A stretch of DNA of 64,000 nt. Origin: Spartinivicinus marinus (lineage in GTDB: Bacteria; Pseudomonadota; Gammaproteobacteria; Pseudomonadales; Zooshikellaceae). Where the stretch lies: assembly GCF_026309355.1 (NCBI RefSeq), contig NZ_JAPJZK010000001.1, positions 4,236,501-4,300,500 of the forward strand, written 5' to 3'. Position 1 is the stretch's first letter. Every line of letters starts with the position of its first letter. Below, one piece after another: positions 10,456 through 21,451 of this stretch. Made by a program: the position numbers and the translations under genes. A model generated the notes under the pieces. It made no database searches and was not told the origin of the DNA. It was given only the letters and a program-made list of their open reading frames with translations.

Positions 10456-10484
10456 TTATCCTACATAACTAAATTGGATATAAT
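10456..10484 (+). promoter_or_regulatory. Candidate promoter of petABC
   Basis: TTATCC (10456-10461), 17 bases, TATAAT (10479-10484). It would give a leader of about 180 bases before petA. The rest of 10310-10672 shows no gene. Confidence 0.4.
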
Positions 10485-10672
10485 ATTGCAGTATTTTTGA
10501 GGATAATCAGGTCGCTAAGCCTTGTTGTCAGTTGTTGCCTAACTTGCTAGCGGCTGATAATTTTTTTACCATTCGCACATTTTGAGTCTGTTGCAAAACC
10601 TGACTAGTTGTCCGCGTGTTACCTGTTTGTTCAGACGGTCATCGAATTCGCTCTGATGGGGAGATAAGTTTA

Positions 10673-11269
10673 ATGACAAATGACGGCGTAAATAAAGGCC
10701 GGCGACGCTTTTTGGTAGCAGCAACCTCGGTGGTTGGTGCTGCTGGTGCAGTAGGCGCTGCAGTTCCATTTATTGCTTCCTGGAACCCTAGTGCAAAAGC
10801 TAAGGCAGCTGGCGCTCCGGTAAAAGTAAACCTGGCTAAAATTGAGTCGGGCCAACAAATTATCGCTGAGTGGCGAGGCAAGCCTGTGTTTGTGGTGCGA
10901 CGCACCCCTGAGATTTTGGAAAATATAAAACAATTAAATAGCCGAGTGGCAGATCCAGAATCTACAGAAGAGTCTCAGCAGCCAAGCTATGCAAAAAATG
11001 AGTTCCGTTCTATTAAACCAGAAATTTTAGTTTTGGTTGGCCTTTGTACCCACCTAGGTTGTTCACCAAAGTTTTTTCCAGAAGTAAAACCAATGGAGTT
11101 TGATCAGGAGTGGAAAGGTGGTTACCACTGTCCTTGTCATGGCTCTAAGTTTGACCTGGCGGGAAGGGTGTTCAAAAGTGTACCGGCACCTATTAACCTA
11201 CAAGTGCCGCCTTATTCATTTATCGATGATAATACCTTAATTATCGGTGTTGATGAGGAGAGCGCATAA
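10673..11269 (+). CDS. petA: Ubiquinol-cytochrome c reductase iron-sulfur (Rieske) subunit
   Basis: A 198-residue Rieske protein of the cytochrome bc1 complex that passes electrons from ubiquinol to cytochrome c1 on the periplasmic side. A twin-arginine signal (R10-R11-R12-F-L) is followed by one membrane anchor (about 15-36). The [2Fe-2S] boxes are C125-T-H127-L-G-C130 and C153-P-C155-H156, where C125, H127, C153 and H156 bind the cluster and C130/C155 form the disulfide. The in-frame TTG at 10616 would add 19 residues before the Tat motif. The ATG at 10673, preceded by GGGGAG, is preferred. It overlaps petB by one base (TAATG). Confidence 0.95.
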   Translation: MTNDGVNKGRRRFLVAATSVVGAAGAVGAAVPFIASWNPSAKAKAAGAPVKVNLAKIESGQQIIAEWRGKPVFVVRRTPEILENIKQLNSRVADPESTEESQQPSYAKNEFRSIKPEILVLVGLCTHLGCSPKFFPEVKPMEFDQEWKGGYHCPCHGSKFDLAGRVFKSVPAPINLQVPPYSFIDDNTLIIGVDEESA

Positions 11270-12480
11270 TGAAAGGCTTCATGGAATGGGTGGATGCACG
11301 CTTCCCCGCCACTAAAATGTGGGAAGAGCATCTAAGCAAATATTATGCACCGAAAAATTTTAACTTTTGGTATTTTTTCGGTTCACTGGCTTTATTAGTG
11401 TTGGTCAACCAGATCCTGACGGGTATCTGGCTGACTATGAGTTATGTGCCTTCATCAGAGCAGGCGTTTGCCTCTGTTGAATATATTATGCGTGATGTGG
11501 AGTATGGTTGGCTGCTTCGCTATTTACACTCTACTGGTGCATCTGCGTTTTTTGTGGTGGTTTACCTGCATATGTTCAGGGGGTTGTTATACGGCTCTTA
11601 TAAAGCACCGCGGGAACTAGTGTGGATATTTGGGATGACCATTTATCTGTGCCTAATGGCTGAAGCTTTTATGGGTTATCTGCTGCCTTGGGGACAAATG
11701 TCTTATTGGGGCGCTCAGGTAATCATCTCGCTGTTTGGTGCTATTCCTGTAATTGGTGCAGACTTGCAGCAGTGGATTCGTGGTGACTTCTTAATTTCGG
11801 GTATTACGCTTAACCGTTTCTTTGCCCTGCACGTTATTGCCTTACCTATTGTTATTTTAGGTTTAGTAGTACTGCATATTATTGCACTGCATGAAGTGGG
11901 ATCTAATAACCCCGATGGTATTGAAATTAAGAAAAAGAAAGACGCTAATGGTATTCCATTAGATGGTATTCCTTTCCACCCATACTACACCGTTAAAGAT
12001 ATTGCCGGTGTGGTCGTATTTTTGTTTGTTTTCTGTATAGTTGTATTCTTTTTCCCTGAAATGGGTGGTTTCTTTCTTGAAGGGCCTAACTTTGAGCCTG
12101 CCAATAGTTTGAAAACGCCTGAGCATATTGCACCTGTCTGGTACTTTACTCCTTTCTATGCAATCCTGAGGGCTATCCCTGATAAACTGTGGGGTGTTAT
12201 AGCCATGGGGGCAGCCATTGCGGTGTTGTTTGTATTGCCTTGGTTAGATCGTAGCCCTGTAAAATCAATTCGCTACAAAGGTATTTTCAGTAAAATTGCC
12301 ATTGGCCTATTTGCTGTTAGCTTTATTTGCTTAGGGTATTTGGGAGCCAAACCTGCCACTGATATTCGAACCCTTTGGTCGCAGATTTGGACAGGAGTAT
12401 ACTTTTTATTCTTTATCCTAATGCCTTTTTATACCCGGGCGGAGAAAACTAAACCAGTTCCAGAAAGGGTGACAGGGTAA
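11269..12480 (+). CDS. petB: Ubiquinol-cytochrome c reductase cytochrome b subunit
   Basis: A 403-residue polytopic membrane subunit that carries both b hemes and the two quinone sites of the bc1 complex. Candidate heme ligands are H87/H101 and H188/H203. Near residue 267 a PExxG segment sits where the Qo-site PEWY-type motif is expected; the block HEVGSNNPDG (208-217) is characteristic of bc1-type cytochrome b. Eight or so membrane helices are visible. It is embedded in petABC with single-base overlaps at both ends, which implies tight translational coupling. Confidence 0.96.
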   Translation: MKGFMEWVDARFPATKMWEEHLSKYYAPKNFNFWYFFGSLALLVLVNQILTGIWLTMSYVPSSEQAFASVEYIMRDVEYGWLLRYLHSTGASAFFVVVYLHMFRGLLYGSYKAPRELVWIFGMTIYLCLMAEAFMGYLLPWGQMSYWGAQVIISLFGAIPVIGADLQQWIRGDFLISGITLNRFFALHVIALPIVILGLVVLHIIALHEVGSNNPDGIEIKKKKDANGIPLDGIPFHPYYTVKDIAGVVVFLFVFCIVVFFFPEMGGFFLEGPNFEPANSLKTPEHIAPVWYFTPFYAILRAIPDKLWGVIAMGAAIAVLFVLPWLDRSPVKSIRYKGIFSKIAIGLFAVSFICLGYLGAKPATDIRTLWSQIWTGVYFLFFILMPFYTRAEKTKPVPERVTG

Positions 12481-13250
12481 TGAAAAAACTATTAGTCGCT
12501 TTTTTAATGTTATTACCAGTTGCCAGCTGGGCGGCTGGAGGCTCAGGCTTCGATGTGGATGGCTATGCACAGAAGAATGGGTTTGAGGTCGATTTAACGG
12601 ACAAAGTCGCTTTGCAGCAGGGCTTAAGTATCTACATGAACTATTGCATGGGGTGTCATGCTACAAAGTATCAGCGTTATGAACGAGTTGCTGATGATTT
12701 GGGTATTCCCCATGCGTTGATGATGGAAAACGTGGTATTTAATGACGTTAAAATCGGAAATCTAATGGAAAATGCCATGCGACCTGAAGAGGCTAAAAAG
12801 TGGTTTGGTGCAGCACCACCAGATCTTACTTTGGTTGCCCGGGTTAGAGGAGCTAACTGGTTGTATGCCTACTTAAGAACCTTCTATGAGGATAAGTCTC
12901 GTCCATGGGGAGTGAACAACAAGGTATTTCCTGATGTGGCAATGCCTCACGTGTTACTTGAACTGCAAGGCTTACAGCATGACAGCTGTTATGGCCAGCA
13001 GTCTCATGAAGTAGATACTCAAACAGGTAAGCCTTTATGTGAATTAACCCTTAAATCTGACATAAAGCATGAGCAAACACCTGAAGAGTATGACCAAACA
13101 GTGAGAAACTTAGTCAGTTTCTTAGCCTATGCTGGTGAGCCTGCCCGCCTTGATAGAGAGCGGATTGGTGTTTATGTGCTGCTATTTCTTGCTGTATTTT
13201 TTGTCTTTGCTTATCTATTGAAACGTGAATTTTGGAAAGACGTTCATTAG
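12480..13250 (+). CDS. petC: Ubiquinol-cytochrome c reductase cytochrome c1 subunit
   Basis: A 256-residue periplasmic c-type cytochrome. A Sec signal (residues 1-18, ending ASWA) is followed by the heme site C56-M-G-C59-H60 and a C-terminal membrane anchor (about 231-248) that ends in basic residues. The methionine in VAMPHVLL is the likely sixth heme ligand. It accepts electrons from the Rieske protein and hands them to soluble or membrane cytochrome c. This is the last gene of petABC, with no obvious hairpin terminator directly after it. Confidence 0.95.
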   Translation: MKKLLVAFLMLLPVASWAAGGSGFDVDGYAQKNGFEVDLTDKVALQQGLSIYMNYCMGCHATKYQRYERVADDLGIPHALMMENVVFNDVKIGNLMENAMRPEEAKKWFGAAPPDLTLVARVRGANWLYAYLRTFYEDKSRPWGVNNKVFPDVAMPHVLLELQGLQHDSCYGQQSHEVDTQTGKPLCELTLKSDIKHEQTPEEYDQTVRNLVSFLAYAGEPARLDRERIGVYVLLFLAVFFVFAYLLKREFWKDVH

Positions 13251-13349
13251 ACTGTAAAACAATAAGTATTTTTTTGTGGGGTGCGCGTTACTAAATTAAA
13301 TATTTAGGGCGTGCATTTCGTTTGAATTGATCTCTATGCGGGGGTGAAA

Positions 13350-13982
13350 ATGGGCGTGGTTGCCAAACGTTCCTCAATGACTTTTTTTTCTGACCCTTTA
13401 GATCACTATTGCCATCGAGTAAGAATCGTCCTGGCAGAAAAGGGAGTGGCTGTTGATATTCAGGATGTCGATCCAGACAATAAGCCGGCAGAGCTGGCTG
13501 ACCTAAATCCTTATAACAACTTGCCAACGTTGCTTGATCGTGATTTGGTGCTTTATGAACCTAACGTCATGATGGAATATTTAGATGAACGCTTTCCGCA
13601 CCCGCCATTATTGCCAGTATATCCAGTGGCACGTGCGCAAAGTCGACTCTATGTTTATCGGATTCAGAAAGACTGGTGTGCTTTAGTAGACCTGATCCAA
13701 AATCCAAAAACCAAAGAAACGGCAGCAAATCGTGCGCGTAAAGAACTAAAGGAAAGCTTAACCAGTACAGCTGCTATTTTTACTGAAAAGCCTTTCTTTA
13801 TGAGTGAAGAGTTTACTTTGGTGGACTGTAGTGTAGCGCCTATTCTTTGGCGGTTACAGGTGTTGGGTATTGAACTACCAAAACAGGCAGAGCCATTATT
13901 AAAGTATGCTGAGCGGATATTTGCCAGAGAGGCATTCAAGGAAAGTCTGTCTGAAGCAGAAAAAGAAATGCGAAGCCTCTAA
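13350..13982 (+). CDS. sspA: Stringent starvation protein A
   Basis: A 210-residue glutathione-S-transferase-fold protein that binds RNA polymerase and modulates transcription under starvation and acid stress. The thioredoxin-like N-terminal half starts [19 protein letters not shown] from about residue 10, with an all-helical C-terminal half from about residue 90. An in-frame GTG at 13344 is possible. The ATG at 13350, with GGGGG just before it, matches the family start better. It is followed by its own terminator, then sspB, an order conserved after petABC in pseudomonads. Confidence 0.93.
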   Translation: MGVVAKRSSMTFFSDPLDHYCHRVRIVLAEKGVAVDIQDVDPDNKPAELADLNPYNNLPTLLDRDLVLYEPNVMMEYLDERFPHPPLLPVYPVARAQSRLYVYRIQKDWCALVDLIQNPKTKETAANRARKELKESLTSTAAIFTEKPFFMSEEFTLVDCSVAPILWRLQVLGIELPKQAEPLLKYAERIFAREAFKESLSEAEKEMRSL

Positions 13983-14008
13983 GGTATTTGGCACTTAGTA
14001 TTGAGTTG

Positions 14009-14031
14009 GAGGCACTTTGGTGCCTCTTTTT
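14009..14031 (+). terminator. Rho-independent terminator after sspA
   Basis: GAGGCAC, TTTG, GTGCCTC followed by five T residues. It lies between sspA and sspB, so sspB depends on read-through or its own promoter. Confidence 0.8.
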
Positions 14032-14095
14032 ATATCTAAATTTTACTTTTTAGGTATTATTTGTTTTAGCTGGCCATTGTTTGGAGAACTATCCT

Positions 14096-14506
14096 ATGTC
14101 GATGAGTAGTAGTCGACCTTATATTATTAGAGCACTGTATGAATGGATTGTTGATAACAACTGTACACCTTATGTCTTAGTGAATGCAGAGGTGGAGACA
14201 GTTGAAGTGCCCCAGGAATATGTTAAAGATGGCCAGATTGTTCTTAATATTTCTCCAACAGCAGTGCGTGACTTGCTAATTGGTAATGATGCCATTGATT
14301 TTAATGGTCGGTTCGGCGGAATTGCCAGACATTTGCATGTGCCCACTTATGCGGTAATGGCTATTTATGCCAGAGAGAATGGTCAAGGGATGGTATTTGA
14401 TTCTGAGGAAGCACCAGAGCCAACACCTGATCCTGCTCCAACGTCTCCTGAACCAGTTAAATCAGGCAAGCCATCAGGACGTCCTAGTTTGAAGGTTGTT
14501 AAATAA
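14096..14506 (+). CDS. sspB: ClpXP adaptor SspB
   Basis: A 136-residue adaptor that tethers ssrA-tagged proteins to ClpXP. The folded substrate-binding domain (about 1-105) contains NISPTAVRDLLIG and the conserved FGG. A proline-rich flexible linker follows, ending in GRPSLKVVK, the ClpX-binding tail. A TTG at 14081 is in frame, but the ATG at 14096, preceded by GGAGA, is favoured. Linker and tail are of normal length. Confidence 0.92.
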   Translation: MSMSSSRPYIIRALYEWIVDNNCTPYVLVNAEVETVEVPQEYVKDGQIVLNISPTAVRDLLIGNDAIDFNGRFGGIARHLHVPTYAVMAIYARENGQGMVFDSEEAPEPTPDPAPTSPEPVKSGKPSGRPSLKVVK

Positions 14507-14516
14507 ATGCTGTTAT

Positions 14517-14548
14517 AATTCCTTCTCTCTTGTAGGGGAGAAGGAATT
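14517..14548. terminator. Hairpin between convergent sspB and dolP
   Basis: AATTCCTTCTC with its perfect complement GAGAAGGAATT and a 10-base loop. T tracts on both strands are weak, so termination strength is uncertain. Confidence 0.5.
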
Positions 14549-14592
14549 TGATTTGAGATTTTTGCGATAGCCTCCTGTGGGAGAGAGCGCCA

Positions 14593-15788
<1,196 letters not shown>

Positions 15789-15942
15789 TCAGCTTTTCTT
15801 TGATACGGTTATTGGCTTAATTACGGGTGCTGCAGAAGGTATAGACAACGGAACTTGTTATAATATCAATTCTCTTAACTGAATTCACTAGTGGTGCATG
15901 CGTAAAGTTAGCTTGCAGATGTCAAAGCAGTTGTGCTTTGGG

Positions 15943-16320
15943 TTAGTTATCAGCTAAAAAAGCATTAGGAATCCAATCGATATGTGGTTGTTGCTGGCTA
16001 TCTTTAGTGATGGAAACCACGTCAAACCGGCAAGGTAGGTCTAGTTTTTTCACCATCAAATAATACTGGGCTGCTTTAATTATTTTATGCTGCTTATGTG
16101 GGGTAACTGTGCTGGCAGGAGTGCCGTATGCCTGACTTTTGCGAAATCGGACCTCGACAAATACTAGGTTGACGCCGTCTTTCATGATTAAGTCAAGCTC
16201 TCCCACCTTACAGCGGAAGTTACACTGAATGGTTTTAAACCCTTGTGATTCAAGAAAGCGCTGCGCTATGTGTTGATAACGCAGGCCTGTTTCAGTTGGT
16301 TTATTCTTGCCCCAATCCAT
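15943..16320 (-). CDS. yraN: YraN/UPF0102 family nuclease-fold protein
   Basis: A 125-residue protein of the UPF0102 family, which has a restriction-endonuclease-like fold. The core GELDLIMKDG, then LVFVEVRFRKS, carries the D and E-x-R residues that replace the D-ExK centre of active nucleases. It overlaps the end of lpoA by 20 bases. The function is unestablished. In some bacteria the homologue (YraN/ComM context) is linked to DNA processing. Confidence 0.88.
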   Translation of the reverse strand: MDWGKNKPTETGLRYQHIAQRFLESQGFKTIQCNFRCKVGELDLIMKDGVNLVFVEVRFRKSQAYGTPASTVTPHKQHKIIKAAQYYLMVKKLDLPCRFDVVSITKDSQQQPHIDWIPNAFLADN

Positions 16321-18190
16321 AATGTACCGCAGGCGCGTTGTTTTCTTGTTGGTAAGCGTTTACAGGCATTGGTTGTGGCTTGCCGCCTTTAAAGAAAAAC
16401 CATGGCTGGGTTCGCTCAACTTGTTGATAAGAATTTAATGTTAGGGAGCCAGATGCACCAAATAAACGAGTGCCTTCAGCGGTTTTTAGCTGAGGAAGCC
16501 TGGGGTAGAGACGATAGGCGTCAATGCCCAGTGCAAATAAAGGCCCATAAAGGGTATTTGAGCGATCCCAAGTATCAATAATTTTTGACTTTAATGGGTC
16601 ATCAAAATGATCGCTTAACCAGGGCATAGAGGGAAACATAATCCCATCTAAATCACTGTCTTTTGTTGGGTTGGGGTTTCCAGTAAAAATAGTGCCTGTG
16701 GCGTAAACGGGTAGATCTCCTCCATAATGATAAGCAAGGGTAGGCTTTACTTGTCGGCCTTGTTTAGCGTTTGCAGCTAAAAATACCATATCAACATCGC
16801 CACGGCGGTTAGGATTATGGCGAATTTGCTTGCCGATCACTTGTTCCACTTCATGGGCTCTTAAAGTGCTGGCACGCGGGCTAAGTAAAGCTCCAATAAC
16901 CCCGTTGTAGTCGCTACTGCCACCAAATCGAGCTTCACCACGAATAGAGCCTCCTAAAGACTGCCACTCATTAACAAACGCTGTCACTACACGGTTCCCC
17001 CAATTTGACTTGGGAGCAATAATGACAGGGGCGCGAAACCCGTCATGCCAGGCTTGTTGTGCGGCTTGCTTGGCTTCATCTTCTGCAGCTAAGCCAAATT
17101 GGTAGAAGTTAGCTGGGGAGTTAGCCTCTCGATCACCATAGTTTAAAGTTAAAGTAGGAATTGTTGGTGACAGCTGTTGTAGTTGCTTAACTCGTGATTT
17201 TTTTAGTGGGCCGACAATCATCTCGGCTCCCTGAGCGGTTGCTTCGGTAATAGCCTGGTCAATTGATGAATGCTTGCTGGTATTAATCACCTTAATTTCT
17301 GGTACTACATGACCATTTTGTAAGGCGTGATAATAAGCGGCTAAAAATCCATCACGAATCGCTTTGCCTGCGTAGCCTAATGAGCCCGTCATGGGTAACA
17401 ACAGAGCAATTTTATTTGGCCGGTGCGCCGCAATTTGTTCTAGAGTGCGCATGGCTTCAGGAATTTGCTGGTTTGCTGGGTGATTAGGCCACTGTTGTTG
17501 CCATTGTTGAAATGCTTGAATCTGTTGGTCAATATCCTCTGGCTTTTTAACGATAGCTGCCAGACTGACCCAACCCTGGGTTTCTTGGTCGCCTGTTTGG
17601 CTGGCGAGGTGACTTAGGGTGTTAGAGTCCAGGTTAAGCAGGTTTCGCCATATTGCTTTATGGGCGATGCGTTTTTCATCTGAATTTAATAGTGGAAGTG
17701 CTAATAGCCATTCATCTAATGCGGCTCGATACTCTTTATTACGCTCGTATGCTTGTGCACGAACCTGGTAAGACTGTTTGGTGAGCTTGGGGTTGGTAGC
17801 ATTAATTACATTGGGGCTATCCACCCACTCAAAGGCTTTTCCGGTATTGTTGTTGGACAGCGCTAGTTGTGCTTTAACTAGCGCATACTCTGCTTGGGAG
17901 TTAAGTGGTAATCCTTGAGGGCTTAAACCGTTAACAATGTTTGCTGCTTCCCGAGAACTATCTGTCGTATTGGTCTGCAGCAGTAAATTAGCAGCAGAAA
18001 TTTTTAATGCTTCTTTTTGTGGAGAAGGTGCTGCTTCAGCTTCGGCGAGTAACCGTTGGACTTCAGCCAGGTTTTGTGCCGGTAATGGGGCAACCCCACT
18101 ATGAGTACGAACTTGTTTGATGCCACCACAACCTACAATAAGGGTGGAGGCAAGAGCGAAACTGATAAAATTACGGGCTGTTTGCTTCAT
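16301..18190 (-). CDS. lpoA: Penicillin-binding protein activator LpoA
   Basis: A 629-residue outer-membrane lipoprotein that spans the periplasm to stimulate PBP1A. The lipobox IVGC gives acylated C21. The N-terminal half (about 30-250) is a helical TPR-like domain, and the C-terminal half (about 262-600) is a type I periplasmic-binding fold starting at NKIALLLPMTG. A TTG at 18211 would add 7 residues ahead of a good signal peptide, so the ATG at 18190 is used. It heads the minus-strand group lpoA-yraN-gmhA-dolP and is divergent from rsmI. Confidence 0.93.
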   Translation of the reverse strand: MKQTARNFISFALASTLIVGCGGIKQVRTHSGVAPLPAQNLAEVQRLLAEAEAAPSPQKEALKISAANLLLQTNTTDSSREAANIVNGLSPQGLPLNSQAEYALVKAQLALSNNNTGKAFEWVDSPNVINATNPKLTKQSYQVRAQAYERNKEYRAALDEWLLALPLLNSDEKRIAHKAIWRNLLNLDSNTLSHLASQTGDQETQGWVSLAAIVKKPEDIDQQIQAFQQWQQQWPNHPANQQIPEAMRTLEQIAAHRPNKIALLLPMTGSLGYAGKAIRDGFLAAYYHALQNGHVVPEIKVINTSKHSSIDQAITEATAQGAEMIVGPLKKSRVKQLQQLSPTIPTLTLNYGDREANSPANFYQFGLAAEDEAKQAAQQAWHDGFRAPVIIAPKSNWGNRVVTAFVNEWQSLGGSIRGEARFGGSSDYNGVIGALLSPRASTLRAHEVEQVIGKQIRHNPNRRGDVDMVFLAANAKQGRQVKPTLAYHYGGDLPVYATGTIFTGNPNPTKDSDLDGIMFPSMPWLSDHFDDPLKSKIIDTWDRSNTLYGPLFALGIDAYRLYPRLPQLKTAEGTRLFGASGSLTLNSYQQVERTQPWFFFKGGKPQPMPVNAYQQENNAPAVHYGLGQE

Positions 18191-18395
18191 ACCTGAGTTT
18201 ACTTCCAACAAGCGTTGATAAAGTCGAGGGCCTAAAACTTATAAATAAAAAATAGCTGAAATACCTTGGCCAGATATAACAGCTTATCAAAAATTCCTTC
18301 ATAATAGTTAACCTTAGCCTAGTGTAGTGTCTTATATTTAGTAAAACTTTAACGCTTACTCACGTTTGTAAGCAGGAGCGGAGTTTTTATTTCTA

Positions 18396-19268
18396 ATGAG
18401 CAGTGAATCTGTTGAACAACGCGCTGAACGTCAGGGAGTCTTATACATTGTTGCGACGCCTATTGGTAACATGGAGGATATGACGCCTAGAGCTGTTAAA
18501 GTATTACAGTCAGTTGACTTGATTGCTGCTGAGGATACTCGCCACAGTGGGCAACTACTGAAGCACTTTGTTATTCGTACACCACTGGTTTCTTATCATG
18601 ATCATAATGAGCGTGCACGAACCCAGCAACTGATTGAAAAGTTGCTACAGGGGCAGCAGGTGGCGTTGATTTCTGATGCAGGAACACCATTGGTGTCAGA
18701 TCCTGGTTATCAGTTAGTGAAAGCCGCGCAAGATCAGTCAATCAAAGTTGTACCGGTGCCTGGCGCCAGTGCAATGATTGCAGCGTTGAGTGCAGCGGGC
18801 TTGCCATCTGATCGATTTTGGTTTGAAGGATTTTTACCCCATAAACAACAAGCTAGACAGCAGCGACTGGAAGCGTTATTAACGTATTCGGCAACCGTGG
18901 TTTGTTATGAGTCTTGCCATCGCATAGTCGCTTGTATTGAAGACCTGGTAGCACTGATTGATCACGGTCGACAAATAACGATTGCCCGAGAGATCACCAA
19001 GACCTTTGAAACTATCAAAAAAGGCAGCTGCACAGACCTTTTGGCGTGGTTAAAGGCTGACCCAAACCAACAAAAAGGTGAGTTTGTTGTATTGATTGAA
19101 GGTGCGGCCAAAGCCAAATCTGAAGATTTGCCTGAAGATGTCATAAACGTATTGGATATTTTGCTAGCGGAGTTATCTGTTAAGCAAGCTAGCCAATTGG
19201 CGGCGAAAATTACTGGCTATAAAAAGAAACAGCTTTACGAGCTTGCACTAGCCCGGAAACAGGGGTAG
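18396..19268 (+). CDS. rsmI: 16S rRNA (cytidine(1402)-2'-O)-methyltransferase
   Basis: A 290-residue SAM-dependent enzyme with a tetrapyrrole-methylase fold that methylates the ribose of C1402 in the ribosomal decoding site. Signature blocks are LYIVATPIGNMEDMTPRA (about 16-33), AAEDTRHSG, LISDAGTPLVSDPG (about 92-105) and VPGASA. AGGAG lies upstream. It pairs functionally with RsmH, encoded in the dcw cluster just downstream, which methylates the base of the same nucleotide. Confidence 0.96.
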   Translation: MSSESVEQRAERQGVLYIVATPIGNMEDMTPRAVKVLQSVDLIAAEDTRHSGQLLKHFVIRTPLVSYHDHNERARTQQLIEKLLQGQQVALISDAGTPLVSDPGYQLVKAAQDQSIKVVPVPGASAMIAALSAAGLPSDRFWFEGFLPHKQQARQQRLEALLTYSATVVCYESCHRIVACIEDLVALIDHGRQITIAREITKTFETIKKGSCTDLLAWLKADPNQQKGEFVVLIEGAAKAKSEDLPEDVINVLDILLAELSVKQASQLAAKITGYKKKQLYELALARKQG

Positions 19269-19277
19269 ATTTAGCGC

Positions 19278-19672
<395 letters not shown>

Positions 19673-19905
19673 AATTCTTTGAATACCCTCGTGTATCCCC
19701 TCTTTTTCTTATATGCATTTATTCACAAAGCCAACATGTTGTTAGAGCTAAATAATCTCACTGTTCAGATGCTCTCTCTATTTCACTCGCTAAGCCTTTG
19801 TTACTTATGGCGATTTATTCACTTATAGTCTCGCGTAGGGTTTACTTGTTTAGCTATTTATTTGATTTTTATGGTTTTTTTGGTTAAGGGAACGCGAGTG
19901 ACTGC

Positions 19906-19934
19906 TTGACGAAGAACAAGAGCGTTCCTATAGT
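19906..19934 (+). promoter_or_regulatory. Pmra, main promoter of the dcw cluster
   Basis: TTGACG (19906-19911), exactly 17 bases, TATAGT (19929-19934). This is the best sigma-70 promoter in the window, with transcription expected near 19941. It drives mraZ and the genes behind it. Confidence 0.82.
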
Positions 19935-19942
19935 GTCTCAAA

Positions 19943-19987
19943 GTGGAAGAAAGTGGGTTTTTGTGGAGAATATTGGGTTATTGGTGG
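19943..19987 (+). promoter_or_regulatory. MraZ operator: GTGG(A/G) boxes at 10-bp period
   Basis: GTGGA at 19943, GTGGG at 19953, GTGGA at 19963 and TTGGG at 19973 are spaced exactly 10 bases apart, with a looser GGTGG at 19983. In E. coli MraZ represses its own operon by binding tandem TGGGN-type repeats just downstream of the start site, spaced one helical turn apart. The position and spacing here fit autoregulation by the mraZ product. Confidence 0.75.
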
Positions 19988-20024
19988 AGTCTGGTGTCAG
20001 GCTCCGATTTGAGGGTTTCTCAAT

Positions 20025-20480
20025 TTGTTTCGTGGTGTCAGCTCTATCAATATGGACGCCAAAGGGCGTCTAGCTATACCAACTAAGCATCGAGACAAGC
20101 TATTAAGTCGGTGTGATGGTCAGTTGGTGGCCACTATTGATACTGAGGAACCCTGTTTATTGATTTACCCCATAGATGAATGGGAAGGCATTCAAGCCAA
20201 AATTGAAGCACTTCCTAGCTTTAACCCGGTGGCCAGGCGAATTCAACGCTTGCTTATCGGACATGCAACCGACCTGGAAATAGATGGTAGTGGCCGAGTG
20301 TTGATTCCCCCTTTGTTGAGGGATTATGCCGGTTTGGAAAAGAAAACCATTTTATTGGGCCAGGGTAAGAAGTTTGAACTTTGGAGTGAGCAGCAGTGGA
20401 CTGACCGGCGTGACCAGTACCTGGCAGAAGCCAGTGGTGGTGACAGTCTGCCAGTGGAGCTGGAGTCACTCTCCTTATAG
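20025..20480 (+). CDS. mraZ: Transcriptional regulator MraZ
   Basis: A 151-residue DNA-binding protein with two SpoVT/AbrB-type domains (about 5-52 and 81-124). Each has the DAKGRLAIP / DGSGRVLIP motif typical of MraZ. It assembles as a ring and represses the dcw operon. The start is a TTG giving [14 protein letters not shown], the family N-terminus, with GAGGG eight bases ahead. The rare start may keep its level low. It is the first gene after Pmra and the MraZ boxes, and only 2 bases precede rsmH. Confidence 0.94.
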   Translation: MFRGVSSINMDAKGRLAIPTKHRDKLLSRCDGQLVATIDTEEPCLLIYPIDEWEGIQAKIEALPSFNPVARRIQRLLIGHATDLEIDGSGRVLIPPLLRDYAGLEKKTILLGQGKKFELWSEQQWTDRRDQYLAEASGGDSLPVELESLSL

Positions 20481-20482
20481 CG

Positions 20483-21418
20483 ATGACAGCGATGTATCAG
20501 CATCAGACCGTATTGCTGGATGAGGCAGTTGAAGCCTTAGTGGTAGATCCAGCGGGAAATTATATTGATGGTACCTTTGGCCGGGGTGGGCATAGCCGGC
20601 AAATTCTTAGCCGACTATCTAGTGAAGGGCATTTACTAGGCATTGATAAAGATCCGGATGCCATTGCAGTAGCAGAGCAAATAGCCAGTGAAGATAAGCG
20701 CTTTCAGGTTGGACATGGTTCTTTCGCTGAGCTTGCTAAGTTTGCTAATGCATGGCATAGCCCATCTGCTGTCTCGGGGGTGTTACTTGACTTAGGTGTT
20801 TCATCGCCTCAGTTAGATAATCCAGAGCGGGGCTTTAGTTTTTTGCAGGAGGGACCGCTAGACATGCGGATGAACCCAGCAGCGGGAATGTCAGCAGCAG
20901 ACTGGATTGCAACTGCGGAAGAGAAAGCTATCGCGGATGTGCTCTGGACTTATGGAGAGGAGCGGTTTTCTCGTAGGATGGCGAAGGCCATTATTGCAGC
21001 TCGTCAGCAGGAGCGGATCACAACCACCACACAGCTGGCCAAAATTATTGCGGAGGCTAACCCAGCCTGGGAAAAGCATAAGCACCCGGCTACACGGGCA
21101 TTTCAGGCAATTCGGATTCACATCAATAATGAGTTGGGTGATCTTGAGGCGGTTTTGGATGCTGCGTTGGAGGTGTTAAAGCCTGGTGGTCGATTGGTGG
21201 TGATAAGCTTTCATTCGCTGGAGGACCGTATTGTCAAGCGCTTCATTAAGAAGCATGTAAAAGGTGATGAATTACCACCAGGGTTACCAGTGACGGCTGA
21301 TCAACTGAATCAGCGACTTAAGGCAGTGGGGAAAGCAGTCAAACCTTCAGGTCGGGAGGTTGATGGTAATGTGCGTTCCCGTAGTTCCATTATGCGGGTA
21401 GCAGAGAAGCTTAAGTAA
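20483..21418 (+). CDS. rsmH: 16S rRNA (cytosine(1402)-N4)-methyltransferase
   Basis: A 311-residue SAM-dependent methyltransferase (MraW). The SAM motif [10 protein letters not shown] lies at 29-38 and [12 protein letters not shown] near 106; the C-terminal block [15 protein letters not shown] is diagnostic. It methylates N4 of C1402 in 16S rRNA. It is the second dcw gene, and the RsmI partner is encoded upstream in this window. Confidence 0.97.
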   Translation: MTAMYQHQTVLLDEAVEALVVDPAGNYIDGTFGRGGHSRQILSRLSSEGHLLGIDKDPDAIAVAEQIASEDKRFQVGHGSFAELAKFANAWHSPSAVSGVLLDLGVSSPQLDNPERGFSFLQEGPLDMRMNPAAGMSAADWIATAEEKAIADVLWTYGEERFSRRMAKAIIAARQQERITTTTQLAKIIAEANPAWEKHKHPATRAFQAIRIHINNELGDLEAVLDAALEVLKPGGRLVVISFHSLEDRIVKRFIKKHVKGDELPPGLPVTADQLNQRLKAVGKAVKPSGREVDGNVRSRSSIMRVAEKLK

Positions 21419-21451
21419 CGTTGAGCGGGTAAACATTGGGGTGAGGCTTCC

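Larger units (their letters stand above)
19673..20024 (+). other. 352-base leader region of the dcw cluster
   Basis: The first ~230 bases show no gene or strong structure. The remainder carries the Pmra promoter and MraZ boxes listed separately, then a short leader to the TTG start of mraZ. Confidence 0.6.
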
